NCBI GenBank assembly: GCA_007128515.1
Contig: SKXI01000059.1
Span: 1 to 7,785, forward strand
Source of the DNA: Halococcaceae archaeon
GTDB lineage: Archaea; Halobacteriota; Halobacteria; Halobacteriales; Halalkalicoccaceae
Direction of reading: 5' to 3'
DNA: 7,785 nt
The notes beneath the pieces are model-generated. The model saw only the letters and a program-made list of their open reading frames with translations. It was not told the DNA's origin and did not search any database. Position numbers and translations under genes: made by a program. Every line of letters begins with the position of its first letter. The first letter of the stretch is position 1. Shown here piece by piece: positions 1 through 5,885 of this stretch.

Positions 1-909
1 CTCGTCGCCGAGCAGGTGGGTGAGGTCGAGAACGTCGGGATCCTCGGCGTCGGGATCCTGATGATCGTCGGTGGCGTCGCGTTCAAGACCGCCTCCGTCC
101 CGTTCCACTTCTGGGCGCCGGAGGCGTACGAGGGGGCGCCCGCGCCCGTCAGCGCGTTCATCTCCTCGGCGTCGAAGGCGGCGGGCTTCGTCGTCGCCTT
201 CCGCGTGTTCGTCGAGGGCTTCCCGGTCGACGTCGTGCTCGCACTCGGCGTCGACTGGGTGCTCGCCTTCCAGATCATCGCCGTGATCACGATGCTGCTC
301 GGGAACTTCGCGGCCGCGGTCCAGGAGAACGTCAAACGGATGCTCGCGTACTCCTCGGTCGGCCACGCGGGCTACGTCCTGATCGGCCTCGCCGCGCTCA
401 GCAACCCGGGTCCGTACAACGACTTCGTGCTCGCGGCGGCGATGGCGCACCTCCTCGTCTACGGCTTCATGAACACCGGGGCGTTCCTCGTCGTCGCGCT
501 CGCCGAGCACTGGGGGATCGGCCGCACCTTCGAGGACTACAACGGGCTCGCCCAGCGCGCGCCGGTGCTCTCTGCCGCGGTCGCGGTCTTCATGTTCAGC
601 CTCGCCGGGTTGCCGATCGGCGGCGGGTTCACCTCGAAGCTCGCGCTGTTCTGGGGTGCGGTGCTTGCGGGCTACTGGTGGCTCGCCGCCGTCGGCGTGA
701 TCACGAGCGCGGTCTCGCTGTACTACTACTCGCGGCTCGTCAGGGCGATCTGGATCGAGGAGCCGGCCGACGACGACCTCACGCTGCCCGACCAGCCGCT
801 CGGGCTCTACGGGGCGATCGTCGCCGCCGCGGTCTTCACCGTGTTGTTGCTGCCCGGTTTCTTCGTCGTCATCGAGACGGCCCAGGCCGCCGCCGGCACG
901 TTCTTTTAG
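1..909 (+). CDS. nuoN: NADH-quinone oxidoreductase (complex I) subunit N, C-terminal part; 5' end outside window
   Basis: This is an antiporter-like, proton-translocating membrane subunit of respiratory complex I. The frame is open from base 1, so the GTG at 16 is unlikely to be the start; about 302 residues are present of a usual 480-500. The first segment has the Proton_antipo_M signature FKTASVPFHFW followed by APEAYEGAPAPVS. The lysines used for proton transfer in NuoN/L/M proteins are all there: one in FKTASVPFHFW, one in SSASKAAG, and one in the late helix motif GGGFTSKLALF. The rest is a series of hydrophobic helices with short loops and a final helix ending at the TAG. Haloarchaeal complex I generally lacks the NADH-input module NuoEFG, so the electron donor may not be NADH (family knowledge). 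The gene is probably the last of a nuo operon lying to the left. The alternatives NuoL and NuoM fit less well in the conserved motifs. Confidence 0.93.
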   Translation, partial: LVAEQVGEVENVGILGVGILMIVGGVAFKTASVPFHFWAPEAYEGAPAPVSAFISSASKAAGFVVAFRVFVEGFPVDVVLALGVDWVLAFQIIAVITMLLGNFAAAVQENVKRMLAYSSVGHAGYVLIGLAALSNPGPYNDFVLAAAMAHLLVYGFMNTGAFLVVALAEHWGIGRTFEDYNGLAQRAPVLSAAVAVFMFSLAGLPIGGGFTSKLALFWGAVLAGYWWLAAVGVITSAVSLYYYSRLVRAIWIEEPADDDLTLPDQPLGLYGAIVAAAVFTVLLLPGFFVVIETAQAAAGTFF

Positions 910-922
910 CCGGCGGGCGGTA

Positions 923-930
923 GGCTTTAC
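923..930 (+). promoter_or_regulatory. TATA-like box for the DHH phosphoesterase gene
   Basis: The TTTA at 926-929 is centred about 27 bases before the ATG at 955. That is the distance expected when an archaeal transcript starts at or next to the start codon. The surrounding 45-base gap is otherwise GC-rich and holds the palindrome CCCCGGGG at 932-939. The box is short, so read-through from nuoN is also possible. Confidence 0.4.
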
Positions 931-954
931 CCCCCGGGGCGGATACTCGGGTTC

Positions 955-2424
955 ATGACGTGGCTCCTGCTCGGCGTCGACAACGTGGGCCGTGTGATCG
1001 GGGCCCAGTCGGACGAGCACGTCCACATCGTGATCGAAGACCCCGACGAGGTCGATGCGTTCGGCTCGGCGAAGGACGTCAGCGTGAGCACGGGCGACCC
1101 GACCGATCCCGCGGTGCTCGCACGGGTCGCGGAGCCGCTCGGGATCGCGACGGGTACGAGGGACGCCGACCGGACGGTCGCCATGATCGAGGCGGCCCGG
1201 GAGACGTTTCCCGGCGTTCCGATCGTCGTCTACGCGACCGACGTCCTCGACGAGGAGGTACGAGAGCGCCTCGACGAGCGCGCCGACCGGGTGATCGGCC
1301 ACTGCGAGGCGCTCTGGGAGTACGTCTTCGACATCGCGGCCTGCGAGCCGGCGCTCAGGGCACAGGAGCTTCGCCGGACGCTCCTCGGGATCGAGGGCAC
1401 GCTCGGGATCGTCATGCACGACAACCCCGATCCGGACGCGATCGCCTCGGGGGTCGCGCTGGCCGCGCTCGCCCGCTCCTACGGGGTCGACGCGGTGGCG
1501 TGTTACTTCGGTGAGATCACCCACCAGGAGAACCGCGCGCTGGTGAACTTACTCGACCTCGACCTCCGCTCGCTCGAGCCCGACGCGACCGGCGAGGAGT
1601 TCGACGCCGTCGCGCTCGTCGACCACTCCACCCCCGGGATCAACGACCAGCTGCCGGAGGAGATCCCCGTCGAGATCGTACTCGACCACCACTCCACGCA
1701 CGGGCCGGTCGACGCCCGCCACTTCGACGTCAGGAGCGAGGTGGGCTCGACGAGTTCGATCGTCGTCGAGTACTTCATCCAGCTGGGCGTCGAGCCGGAC
1801 GAGGTGCTCTCGACGGCGCTGCTCTTCGGCATCCAGACCGACACCAGGGGGTTCACCCGCGGCGTTTCCGAGCTCGACTTCGACGCCGCCGCGGTGCTCG
1901 TCACCCTCGCGGACCAGGGCGTCCTCGACCGGCTCGAACAGCCGACGATGTCGGGTGAGACGGTCGAGACGTTCGCACGGGGGATCCGCGACCTGACGGT
2001 GCGAGACGGTGTCGGCGTGAGCTGTGTCGGGCGGCTCAGGGACAGGGACTCGCTGGCACAGTCGGCGGACCTGATCCTGAACAGGGAGGACCTCTCGGTC
2101 GCGCTCGTCTTCGGCATCGAGGGCGAGACGGTCTACCTCTCCGCCCGCGCCCGGGGGACGCGGATCGACGTGGGCGACGTGTTGCGCGAGGCGTTCGACC
2201 AGATCGGGAGCGCGGGCGGTCACGCCCAGATGGCCGGTGGACAGCTCCCGGTCGGGATCCTCGGCGACGGCGCTGACGAGGACGGGCGAGCCGTCGAACT
2301 GGTTCGGGAGGCGATCGCCGAGCGGTTTTTCGAGACGATCGAGGACCACCGCGGTCGTGTGAGCCGGCAGTGGTTCCGGACCGGTGACCCGCGGCACGCC
2401 CCGAGCACCGGCGAGAGGTTTTAG
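955..2424 (+). CDS. DHH/DHHA1 phosphoesterase with N-terminal TrkA-N-like domain
   Basis: This is a predicted soluble, Mn-dependent phosphoesterase of 489 residues. Residues 1-120 resemble a Rossmann-type TrkA-N (RCK) domain, but the glycine motif is degenerate (GVDNVG at 8-13). The DHH catalytic domain follows, with motif I HDNPDPDAIASG (155-166), motif II ALVDHSTPG (220-228), the DHH triad itself at 244-246, and motif IV GIQTDTRGF (292-300). Probable metal ligands are His155, Asp159, Asp161, Asp223, His245 and Asp296. The DHHA1 substrate domain carries GSAGGHAQMAGG (418-429). All catalytic motifs are intact. Family members cleave nanoRNA, pAp, pApA or c-di-AMP, or act as RecJ-like exonucleases; the sequence alone does not choose between these. 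The long N-terminal sensor-like domain argues against a simple RecJ. The ATG at 955 is preferred because a TATA-like box lies 27 bases upstream. The next gene begins 23 bases after the stop. Confidence 0.88.
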   Translation: MTWLLLGVDNVGRVIGAQSDEHVHIVIEDPDEVDAFGSAKDVSVSTGDPTDPAVLARVAEPLGIATGTRDADRTVAMIEAARETFPGVPIVVYATDVLDEEVRERLDERADRVIGHCEALWEYVFDIAACEPALRAQELRRTLLGIEGTLGIVMHDNPDPDAIASGVALAALARSYGVDAVACYFGEITHQENRALVNLLDLDLRSLEPDATGEEFDAVALVDHSTPGINDQLPEEIPVEIVLDHHSTHGPVDARHFDVRSEVGSTSSIVVEYFIQLGVEPDEVLSTALLFGIQTDTRGFTRGVSELDFDAAAVLVTLADQGVLDRLEQPTMSGETVETFARGIRDLTVRDGVGVSCVGRLRDRDSLAQSADLILNREDLSVALVFGIEGETVYLSARARGTRIDVGDVLREAFDQIGSAGGHAQMAGGQLPVGILGDGADEDGRAVELVREAIAERFFETIEDHRGRVSRQWFRTGDPRHAPSTGERF

Positions 2425-2425
2425 G
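2419..2425 (+). promoter_or_regulatory. TATA-like box overlapping the upstream stop codon
   Basis: The TTTTA at 2419-2423 is centred 27 bases before the ATG at 2448, and it includes the first two bases of the TAG stop (2422-2424) of the DHH gene. The position fits a leaderless promoter for the CBS-ParB gene. The GGGGAG at 2441-2446 ends one base before the ATG, which is too close to serve as a Shine-Dalgarno site. Confidence 0.45.
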
Positions 2426-2447
2426 CGACCCGCGACGACCGGGGAGT

Positions 2448-3245
2448 ATGAACGTGGGTACTGGCGACGCCAGACTTCGGGTCCACGAGTACATGACCCG
2501 GGACGTCGTGACCGTCTCGCCCGACTCGACCGTCGGCGAGGTGGCGAGACGGATCGCGGAGAGCGACGAACACAGCGGGTTTCCCGTCTGTGACGGCAGA
2601 CGCGTCGAGGGGTTCATCAGCGCACGCGACCTGCTCCTGGCACCGGACGACGAACCGCTGTTCAAGGTGATGACGACCGATCTGGTGGTGGCACACCCAC
2701 AGATGAAAGTGACCGACGCCGCACGGGTGATCCTCCGATCCGGCATCCAGAAGCTCCCGGTGGTCGACGACGCGGGGAACTTAGTCGGCATCATCTCGAA
2801 CACCGACGTCATCAGGAGTCAGATCGAACGCGCGACGCCCGGGAAGGTCGAGAAGCTCGTCCAGACCCTCGAGAGCATCCACGGCGTCAGCCTGGGCGAA
2901 GAGCGACGGGTGGTGAGGATCGGTGAGCTGACTCCCACGCAGGGGAAGGTGTACGCCGACGAACTCGAGGGCCGGAAGTACGAACTGGAACGCGGCCTCG
3001 CCGAACCGCTGGTCGTCATCGACGTTCGGGGGCGGCTGTTGCTCGCGGACGGCCACCACCGCGTGCTCGCCGCCGACAGGATCGGGATCGAGGAGATGGA
3101 CGCCTACGTGATCCTCGTCACCGACGACATCGAACTCGGCATGGAACGGACCGCCCGCGAGGAGGGACTCGACTCGCTCGACGACATCAACGTCGTCGAC
3201 TACGCGCGGCATCCGCTGGTCGAAACCACGCGTAGGCTCCAGTAG
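2448..3245 (+). CDS. Paired-CBS-domain protein fused to a ParB/Srx-fold (ParB-like) domain
   Basis: This is a 265-residue cytoplasmic protein in two parts. A Bateman module of two CBS motifs lies at about 14-66 (VHEYMTRDVVTVSP to GFISARDLLL) and 74-126 (VMTTDLVVAHP to GIISNTDVIR). CBS pairs usually bind adenine nucleotides or related ligands. A ParB/sulfiredoxin-fold domain lies at about 153-225, with the signature LLLADGHHRVLAA (197-209). In ParB relatives this stretch binds nucleotide phosphate; the archaeal ADP-dependent serine kinase SerK has a comparable DGHHR. There is no helix-turn-helix after the ParB-like region, so a chromosome-partition role is unlikely. A ligand-regulated nucleotide-using enzyme or nuclease is a better guess, but the activity is unknown. 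The gene is in line with the DHH gene, 23 bases downstream, and seems to have its own promoter. Its stop is separated by 3 bases from the stop of the convergent zinc-ribbon gene. Confidence 0.85.
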   Translation: MNVGTGDARLRVHEYMTRDVVTVSPDSTVGEVARRIAESDEHSGFPVCDGRRVEGFISARDLLLAPDDEPLFKVMTTDLVVAHPQMKVTDAARVILRSGIQKLPVVDDAGNLVGIISNTDVIRSQIERATPGKVEKLVQTLESIHGVSLGEERRVVRIGELTPTQGKVYADELEGRKYELERGLAEPLVVIDVRGRLLLADGHHRVLAADRIGIEEMDAYVILVTDDIELGMERTAREEGLDSLDDINVVDYARHPLVETTRRLQ

Positions 3246-3248
3246 GAG

Positions 3249-3398
3249 CTACGCGAGCGCGTGTCTCGAGCGAATGTCGGCTTTCTGCTGGCAGTTCAGG
3301 CAGGGCTCGATGCGGAGGGGTTTCCCGCACTCTTGACAGCACCACTCGGGGTAGTGACGATCCACCATTCCATGTGCAGCTTTGGCACAGTCGGACAT
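3249..3398 (-). CDS. Small zinc-ribbon protein (two CxxC knuckles), 49 residues
   Basis: This is a microprotein with two zinc knuckles, CQEC (21-24) and CLNC (33-36), separated by eight residues. Extra cysteines lie at 4 and 20, and a HYPEW motif precedes the first knuckle. The CxxC-x8-CxxC spacing suits a single structural zinc site, like the CPxCG-type small zinc-finger proteins that are common in haloarchaea. The C-terminal tail is basic (KADIRSRHALA), which is unusual in this acidic proteome and could contact nucleic acid. The frame stays open upstream to about 3509, but that part is Arg-rich and reads as non-coding. The ATG at 3398 is therefore preferred; a second Met lies at codon 11. 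The gene is divergent from the acyl-CoA mutase gene across 142 bases and convergent with the CBS-ParB gene. Partner and function are unknown. Confidence 0.7.
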   Translation of the reverse strand: MSDCAKAAHGMVDRHYPEWCCQECGKPLRIEPCLNCQQKADIRSRHALA

Positions 3399-3440
3399 AT
3401 GTCTTGTGGGATCTCTCACGAATCGGAGGGGAGCGGACGC

Positions 3441-3462
3441 GCGTCGGACCCGGGGCCGACGC
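3441..3462. repeat. Hairpin-forming inverted repeat in a divergent promoter region
   Basis: A 7-bp perfect stem, GCGTCGG and CCGACGC, flanks the 8-base loop ACCCGGGG. It lies between the divergent zinc-ribbon and acyl-CoA mutase genes, about 50 bases upstream of the mutase TATA-like box. It could be an operator, but a stem of this length can arise by chance in GC-rich DNA. Confidence 0.3.
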
Positions 3463-3510
3463 CCGTGGCTCACGAGTCCGACGGTTCCGGGAGTTGGGGT
3501 CGAGCGCAAT

Positions 3511-3519
3511 CGTTAATTG
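3511..3519 (+). promoter_or_regulatory. TATA-like box of the acyl-CoA mutase gene
   Basis: CGTTAATTG is a clear AT-rich island in GC-rich DNA. It is centred 25 bases before the ATG at 3541, so it fits a leaderless promoter. It also contains the TTG at 3517 that would otherwise be the earliest in-frame start, which argues against that codon being used. Confidence 0.6.
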
Positions 3520-3540
3520 ACGTCCACGAGAGATATCGGT

Positions 3541-5244
3541 ATGTACGACGACGAGACCCTCTCGCGGATCAGGAGCGAGCGCGAGCGGTGGGACGAGGAG
3601 ACGCTTTCCCCTGCCCTCGAGCGGTTCGGCGAGCGGGCCGAACGGTTCGCGACCGTCTCGAACCTCGAGGTCGATCGACTCTACACGCCCGAGGACGTCG
3701 CCGACGTGGAGTTCTCGGACCTCGGCTTCCCGGGCGAGGAGCCGTACACCCGCGGACCGTACCCGACGATGCACCGCGGGCGGACCTGGACGATGCGACA
3801 GTTCGCCGGCTTCGGGACCGCCGAGGAGACCAACGACCGGTTTCAGTTCCTGATCGACCAGGGCCAGACCGGCCTCTCGGTCGCGTTCGACATGCCGACG
3901 CTGATGGGCCTCGATTCGGACGACCCGATGAGCCTCGGCGAGGTCGGAAAGGAAGGCGTCGCGGTCGACACGCTCCGGGACATGGAGGTGCTCTTCGACG
4001 GCATCGACGTCGGCGAGGTCTCGACCTCGTTTACGATCAACCCGAGCGCACCGGTGATCTACGCGATGTACGTCGCGCTCGCCGACCAGCAGGGCGTCCC
4101 GCGCGAGCAGGTCCGGGGCACGCTTCAGAACGACATGTTCAAGGAGTTCATCGCACAGAAGGAGTGGGTGATACCCCCTGAGCCGTCGCTCTCGCTGGTG
4201 ACCGACGTCGTCGAGTTCTGCACCGAGGAGACGCCGAACTTCCACCCCATCTCGATCTCCGGGTATCACATCAGGGAGGCGGGCTCGACCGCGGTGCAGG
4301 AGCTCGCGTTCACGCTCGCCGACGGCTTCGGCTACGTCGAGGACGCGATGGAGCGCGGTCTCGACGTCGACGCGTTCGCACCCCGGCTCTCGTTTTTCTT
4401 CAACTGCCACAACTCCTTCTTCGAGGAGGTCGCGAAGTTCCGCGCCGCCCGGCGGATCTACGCCCGGGTGATGGACGAACGATACGACGCAGAGCGCGCG
4501 GAGTCGAAACGGCTGAAGTTCCACACCCAGACCGCCGGCCAGAGCCTCACCGCCCAGCAGCCGCTCAACAACGTCGCGCGCGTGACGATACAGGCGCTCG
4601 CGAGCGTGATGGGCGGCACCCAGAGCCTGCACACCAACAGCTACGACGAGGCGCTCGCGCTGCCCTCAGAGGAGGCGGTCCGGGTCGCCCTGCGGACCCA
4701 GCAGATCATCGCCGAGGAGTCCGGCGTCGCCGACATCGTCGATCCGCTGGGCGGGAGTTTCGCGGTCGAGGCGCTCACGAACGAGGTCGAAGCGCGTGCC
4801 ACGAGCTATATCGAGGAGATCCGCGAGATGGGCGATGGGTCGGTCCGTGACGGCATCCTCCGGGGGATCGCCGAGGGCTACTTCCACCGCGAGATCCAGG
4901 ACGCCGCCTACGAGTACCAGGAACGGGTCGAGCGCGAGGAGGAGGTCGTCGTGGGGGTCAACAGGTACACGCTCTCCGAGGACACCAGCCCGGAGGTCCT
5001 CCACGTGGACGAGGCGGCGGCCGCAGAGCACCAGCACGCCCGGTTGGAATCGGTAAAGGCCGACCGCGACGACCGCGCGGTGGAGGCCGCGCTCACCTCG
5101 CTCGAGGAGGCGATCGAGTCCGGCGAGAACACGATGCCGGCGATCCTGGAGGCGGTGAAGGCGTACGCGACGATGGGCGAGATCATGGCCGTCTTCGAGG
5201 CCGAACACGGCAGCTACCAGGAGACGGTCGGGACGGTCAGCTAG
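3541..5244 (+). CDS. Acyl-CoA mutase large subunit (methylmalonyl-CoA mutase family), isobutyryl-CoA mutase (IcmA)-like
   Basis: This is the catalytic large subunit of a coenzyme-B12-dependent mutase that moves the acyl-CoA carbonyl group through radical chemistry. Its 567 residues match the two-subunit type (about 560-570). It ends without the B12-binding domain, so a separate small subunit of roughly 135 residues is needed; none lies in this window. The substrate barrel is intact: GPYPTMHRGRTWTMRQF (72-88), GLSVAFDMPTLMG (111-123), GTLQND (193-198), SISGYH (238-243), HTQTAG (328-333) and GGTQSLHTN (358-366). Aligned to Propionibacterium methylmalonyl-CoA mutase with a constant offset of one, Tyr89 becomes Phe88, Arg207 becomes Gln206 and His244 is kept as His243. 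Phe plus Gln is the isobutyryl-CoA mutase pair (Phe80, Gln198 in Streptomyces IcmA). The IAQKEW and MPTLMG motifs are also IcmA-like. The expected reaction is isobutyryl-CoA to n-butyryl-CoA, as in valine or fatty-acid metabolism; routine annotation would say methylmalonyl-CoA mutase. The start was chosen from the TATA-like box 25 bases upstream. Confidence 0.92.
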   Translation: MYDDETLSRIRSERERWDEETLSPALERFGERAERFATVSNLEVDRLYTPEDVADVEFSDLGFPGEEPYTRGPYPTMHRGRTWTMRQFAGFGTAEETNDRFQFLIDQGQTGLSVAFDMPTLMGLDSDDPMSLGEVGKEGVAVDTLRDMEVLFDGIDVGEVSTSFTINPSAPVIYAMYVALADQQGVPREQVRGTLQNDMFKEFIAQKEWVIPPEPSLSLVTDVVEFCTEETPNFHPISISGYHIREAGSTAVQELAFTLADGFGYVEDAMERGLDVDAFAPRLSFFFNCHNSFFEEVAKFRAARRIYARVMDERYDAERAESKRLKFHTQTAGQSLTAQQPLNNVARVTIQALASVMGGTQSLHTNSYDEALALPSEEAVRVALRTQQIIAEESGVADIVDPLGGSFAVEALTNEVEARATSYIEEIREMGDGSVRDGILRGIAEGYFHREIQDAAYEYQERVEREEEVVVGVNRYTLSEDTSPEVLHVDEAAAAEHQHARLESVKADRDDRAVEAALTSLEEAIESGENTMPAILEAVKAYATMGEIMAVFEAEHGSYQETVGTVS

Positions 5245-5504
5245 GCGCGCCGCGAGACGACGATAACCAGCCCGAGAAAGGCCCCGAGGACGACCGCGAT
5301 GGTGATCGCGCCGTAGACCGCGAGGCCGACCGGCGTCGGTGGGACGTCGACGATCCCGAACATGGCGACCGGATCGAGGTCCTCCAGGAAGATCCCGATC
5401 AGAAAGCCCATGAGCCCCGCGAGGCCGACGAGCGCCGCGTAGATCGTCAGGATGACGCGGTTGCCGGCGACGTTCGTCGCCTCTGGGACGGCGGTGTCGT
5501 TCAC
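5241..5504 (-). CDS. Small two-helix membrane protein of the cox-cluster type
   Basis: This is an 87-residue protein with a short polar N-terminus and two hydrophobic helices, about residues 17-40 and 59-83. The linker between them contains the motif VPPTPVGLAVYG (54-65). The C-terminus ends SRRA, which suggests that end faces the cytoplasm. It resembles the small uncharacterised membrane proteins found beside cox genes in haloarchaea (often labelled cox cluster protein; I recall a DUF7520 name but cannot confirm it here). A role in oxidase assembly or stability is inferred from position only. The start is a GTG; no in-frame ATG is seen nearby and the upstream promoter is weak. The gene is convergent with the mutase gene, and the two stop codons overlap in the CTAG at 5241-5244. 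It is divergent from the 34-residue ORF. Confidence 0.72.
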   Translation of the reverse strand: MNDTAVPEATNVAGNRVILTIYAALVGLAGLMGFLIGIFLEDLDPVAMFGIVDVPPTPVGLAVYGAITIAVVLGAFLGLVIVVSRRA

Positions 5505-5563
5505 GGCGAGGGTTGTGGCGTCCGAACGATGAGGCTTTCCCTCTCGGCTTCGAATCCGGGAGT

Positions 5564-5668
5564 ATGATAGACAAGGAGCTCTCGGAGAAGGACCTCCTCG
5601 CGCTCGTCCTCGGCGCGGTCGCGCTCTTTATGGCGCTGACGGCACTGTTCATCGTCCTCACGTCCTGA
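5564..5668 (+). CDS. Putative 34-residue single-pass membrane microprotein
   Basis: This is a short ORF starting ATG ATA GAC and ending TGA. Residues 1-10 (MIDKELSEKD) are charged. Residues 11-32 form one strongly hydrophobic helix (LLALVLGAVALFMALTALFI and two more), and the protein stops two residues later. This charged-cap-plus-helix layout is typical of small tail-anchored or accessory membrane proteins. A weak T-rich box, CTTTCC at 5535-5540, lies about 27 bases upstream. It sits between the cox-cluster-type protein (divergent) and coxA (convergent). An oxidase accessory role is plausible but unproven. I do not recognise the family. Confidence 0.5.
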   Translation: MIDKELSEKDLLALVLGAVALFMALTALFIVLTS

Positions 5669-5884
5669 GTCGCGATCCGCAGGCTATCCTCCCGCAACCG
5701 AACCGGGAGCGGTAGGGTCGACCGTCACGGGTCTACCGGCCGCTCGTGGGCTTCCAACAGCGATACCGGGAACGGATGGCCGCTCATAGGGATCATCGTA
5801 GCCATCCGGATCTCCTCGGCGTACGCACCACCGACGTCACTCGATTCGCGTTCGAGGAAGTATGAACTCTTACGATGATCCCTA
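5669..5884. other. Intergenic stretch without a confident gene
   Basis: This 216-base gap separates the 34-residue ORF from the end of coxA. It holds a short hairpin (5689-5709), the palindrome GGTCGACC (5716-5723) and the 15-bp inverted repeat described separately. On the minus strand, a frame following coxA stays open to a TGA at 5725 but has no start before an ATG at 5805. That would give only a 26-residue peptide, which is not called here as a gene. Confidence 0.5.
5689..5709 (+). terminator. Possible hairpin downstream of the 34-residue ORF
   Basis: A 6-bp perfect stem (CTCCCG and CGGGAG) with a 9-base loop begins about 20 bases after the TGA of the small ORF. No T tract follows. Haloarchaeal termination usually depends on T-rich runs, so the terminator reading is weak. 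Confidence 0.18.
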
Positions 5885-5885
5885 T
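5786..5885. repeat. Perfect 15-bp inverted repeat with a 70-base spacer, abutting the coxA stop
   Basis: The left arm ATAGGGATCATCGTA (5786-5800) and the right arm TACGATGATCCCTAT (5871-5885) are exact reverse complements. Two further outward bases pair after one mismatch. The right arm begins on the last base of the coxA TGA, so in the coxA mRNA the arms would form a stem with a 70-base loop just after the stop. No transposase or flanking direct repeat is seen. Confidence 0.75.

Noticed and set aside
2441..2446. GGGGAG as a Shine-Dalgarno site for the CBS-ParB gene
   Set aside because: It ends one base before the ATG, too close for ribosome pairing; a leaderless start fits better.
2448..3245. 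Chromosome-partition ParB
   Set aside because: Only the ParB/Srx fold signature is present; there is no helix-turn-helix, no ParA neighbour and no visible parS-like repeats.
3399..3509. N-terminal extension of the zinc-ribbon gene to 3509
   Set aside because: The added residues are Arg/Pro-rich and cross the divergent promoter region; ATG at 3398 gives a compact zinc-ribbon protein.
3517..3540. TTG at 3517 as the mutase start
   Set aside because: It sits inside the TATA-like box, and the ATG at 3541 is at the right distance for a leaderless start and matches the family N-terminus.
3187..4632. A 481-codon open frame on the minus strand across the mutase 5' half
   Set aside because: It is antisense to an unambiguous mutase gene, has Arg/His-rich content with no recognisable domain, and is a usual by-product of high GC.
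4666..5697. A 343-codon minus-strand frame across the mutase 3' half and the membrane genes
   Set aside because: It overlaps three better-supported genes and has no domain content.
5786..5885. Insertion sequence or CRISPR repeat
   Set aside because: There are only two inverted arms, with no transposase, no flanking direct repeats and no regularly spaced units.
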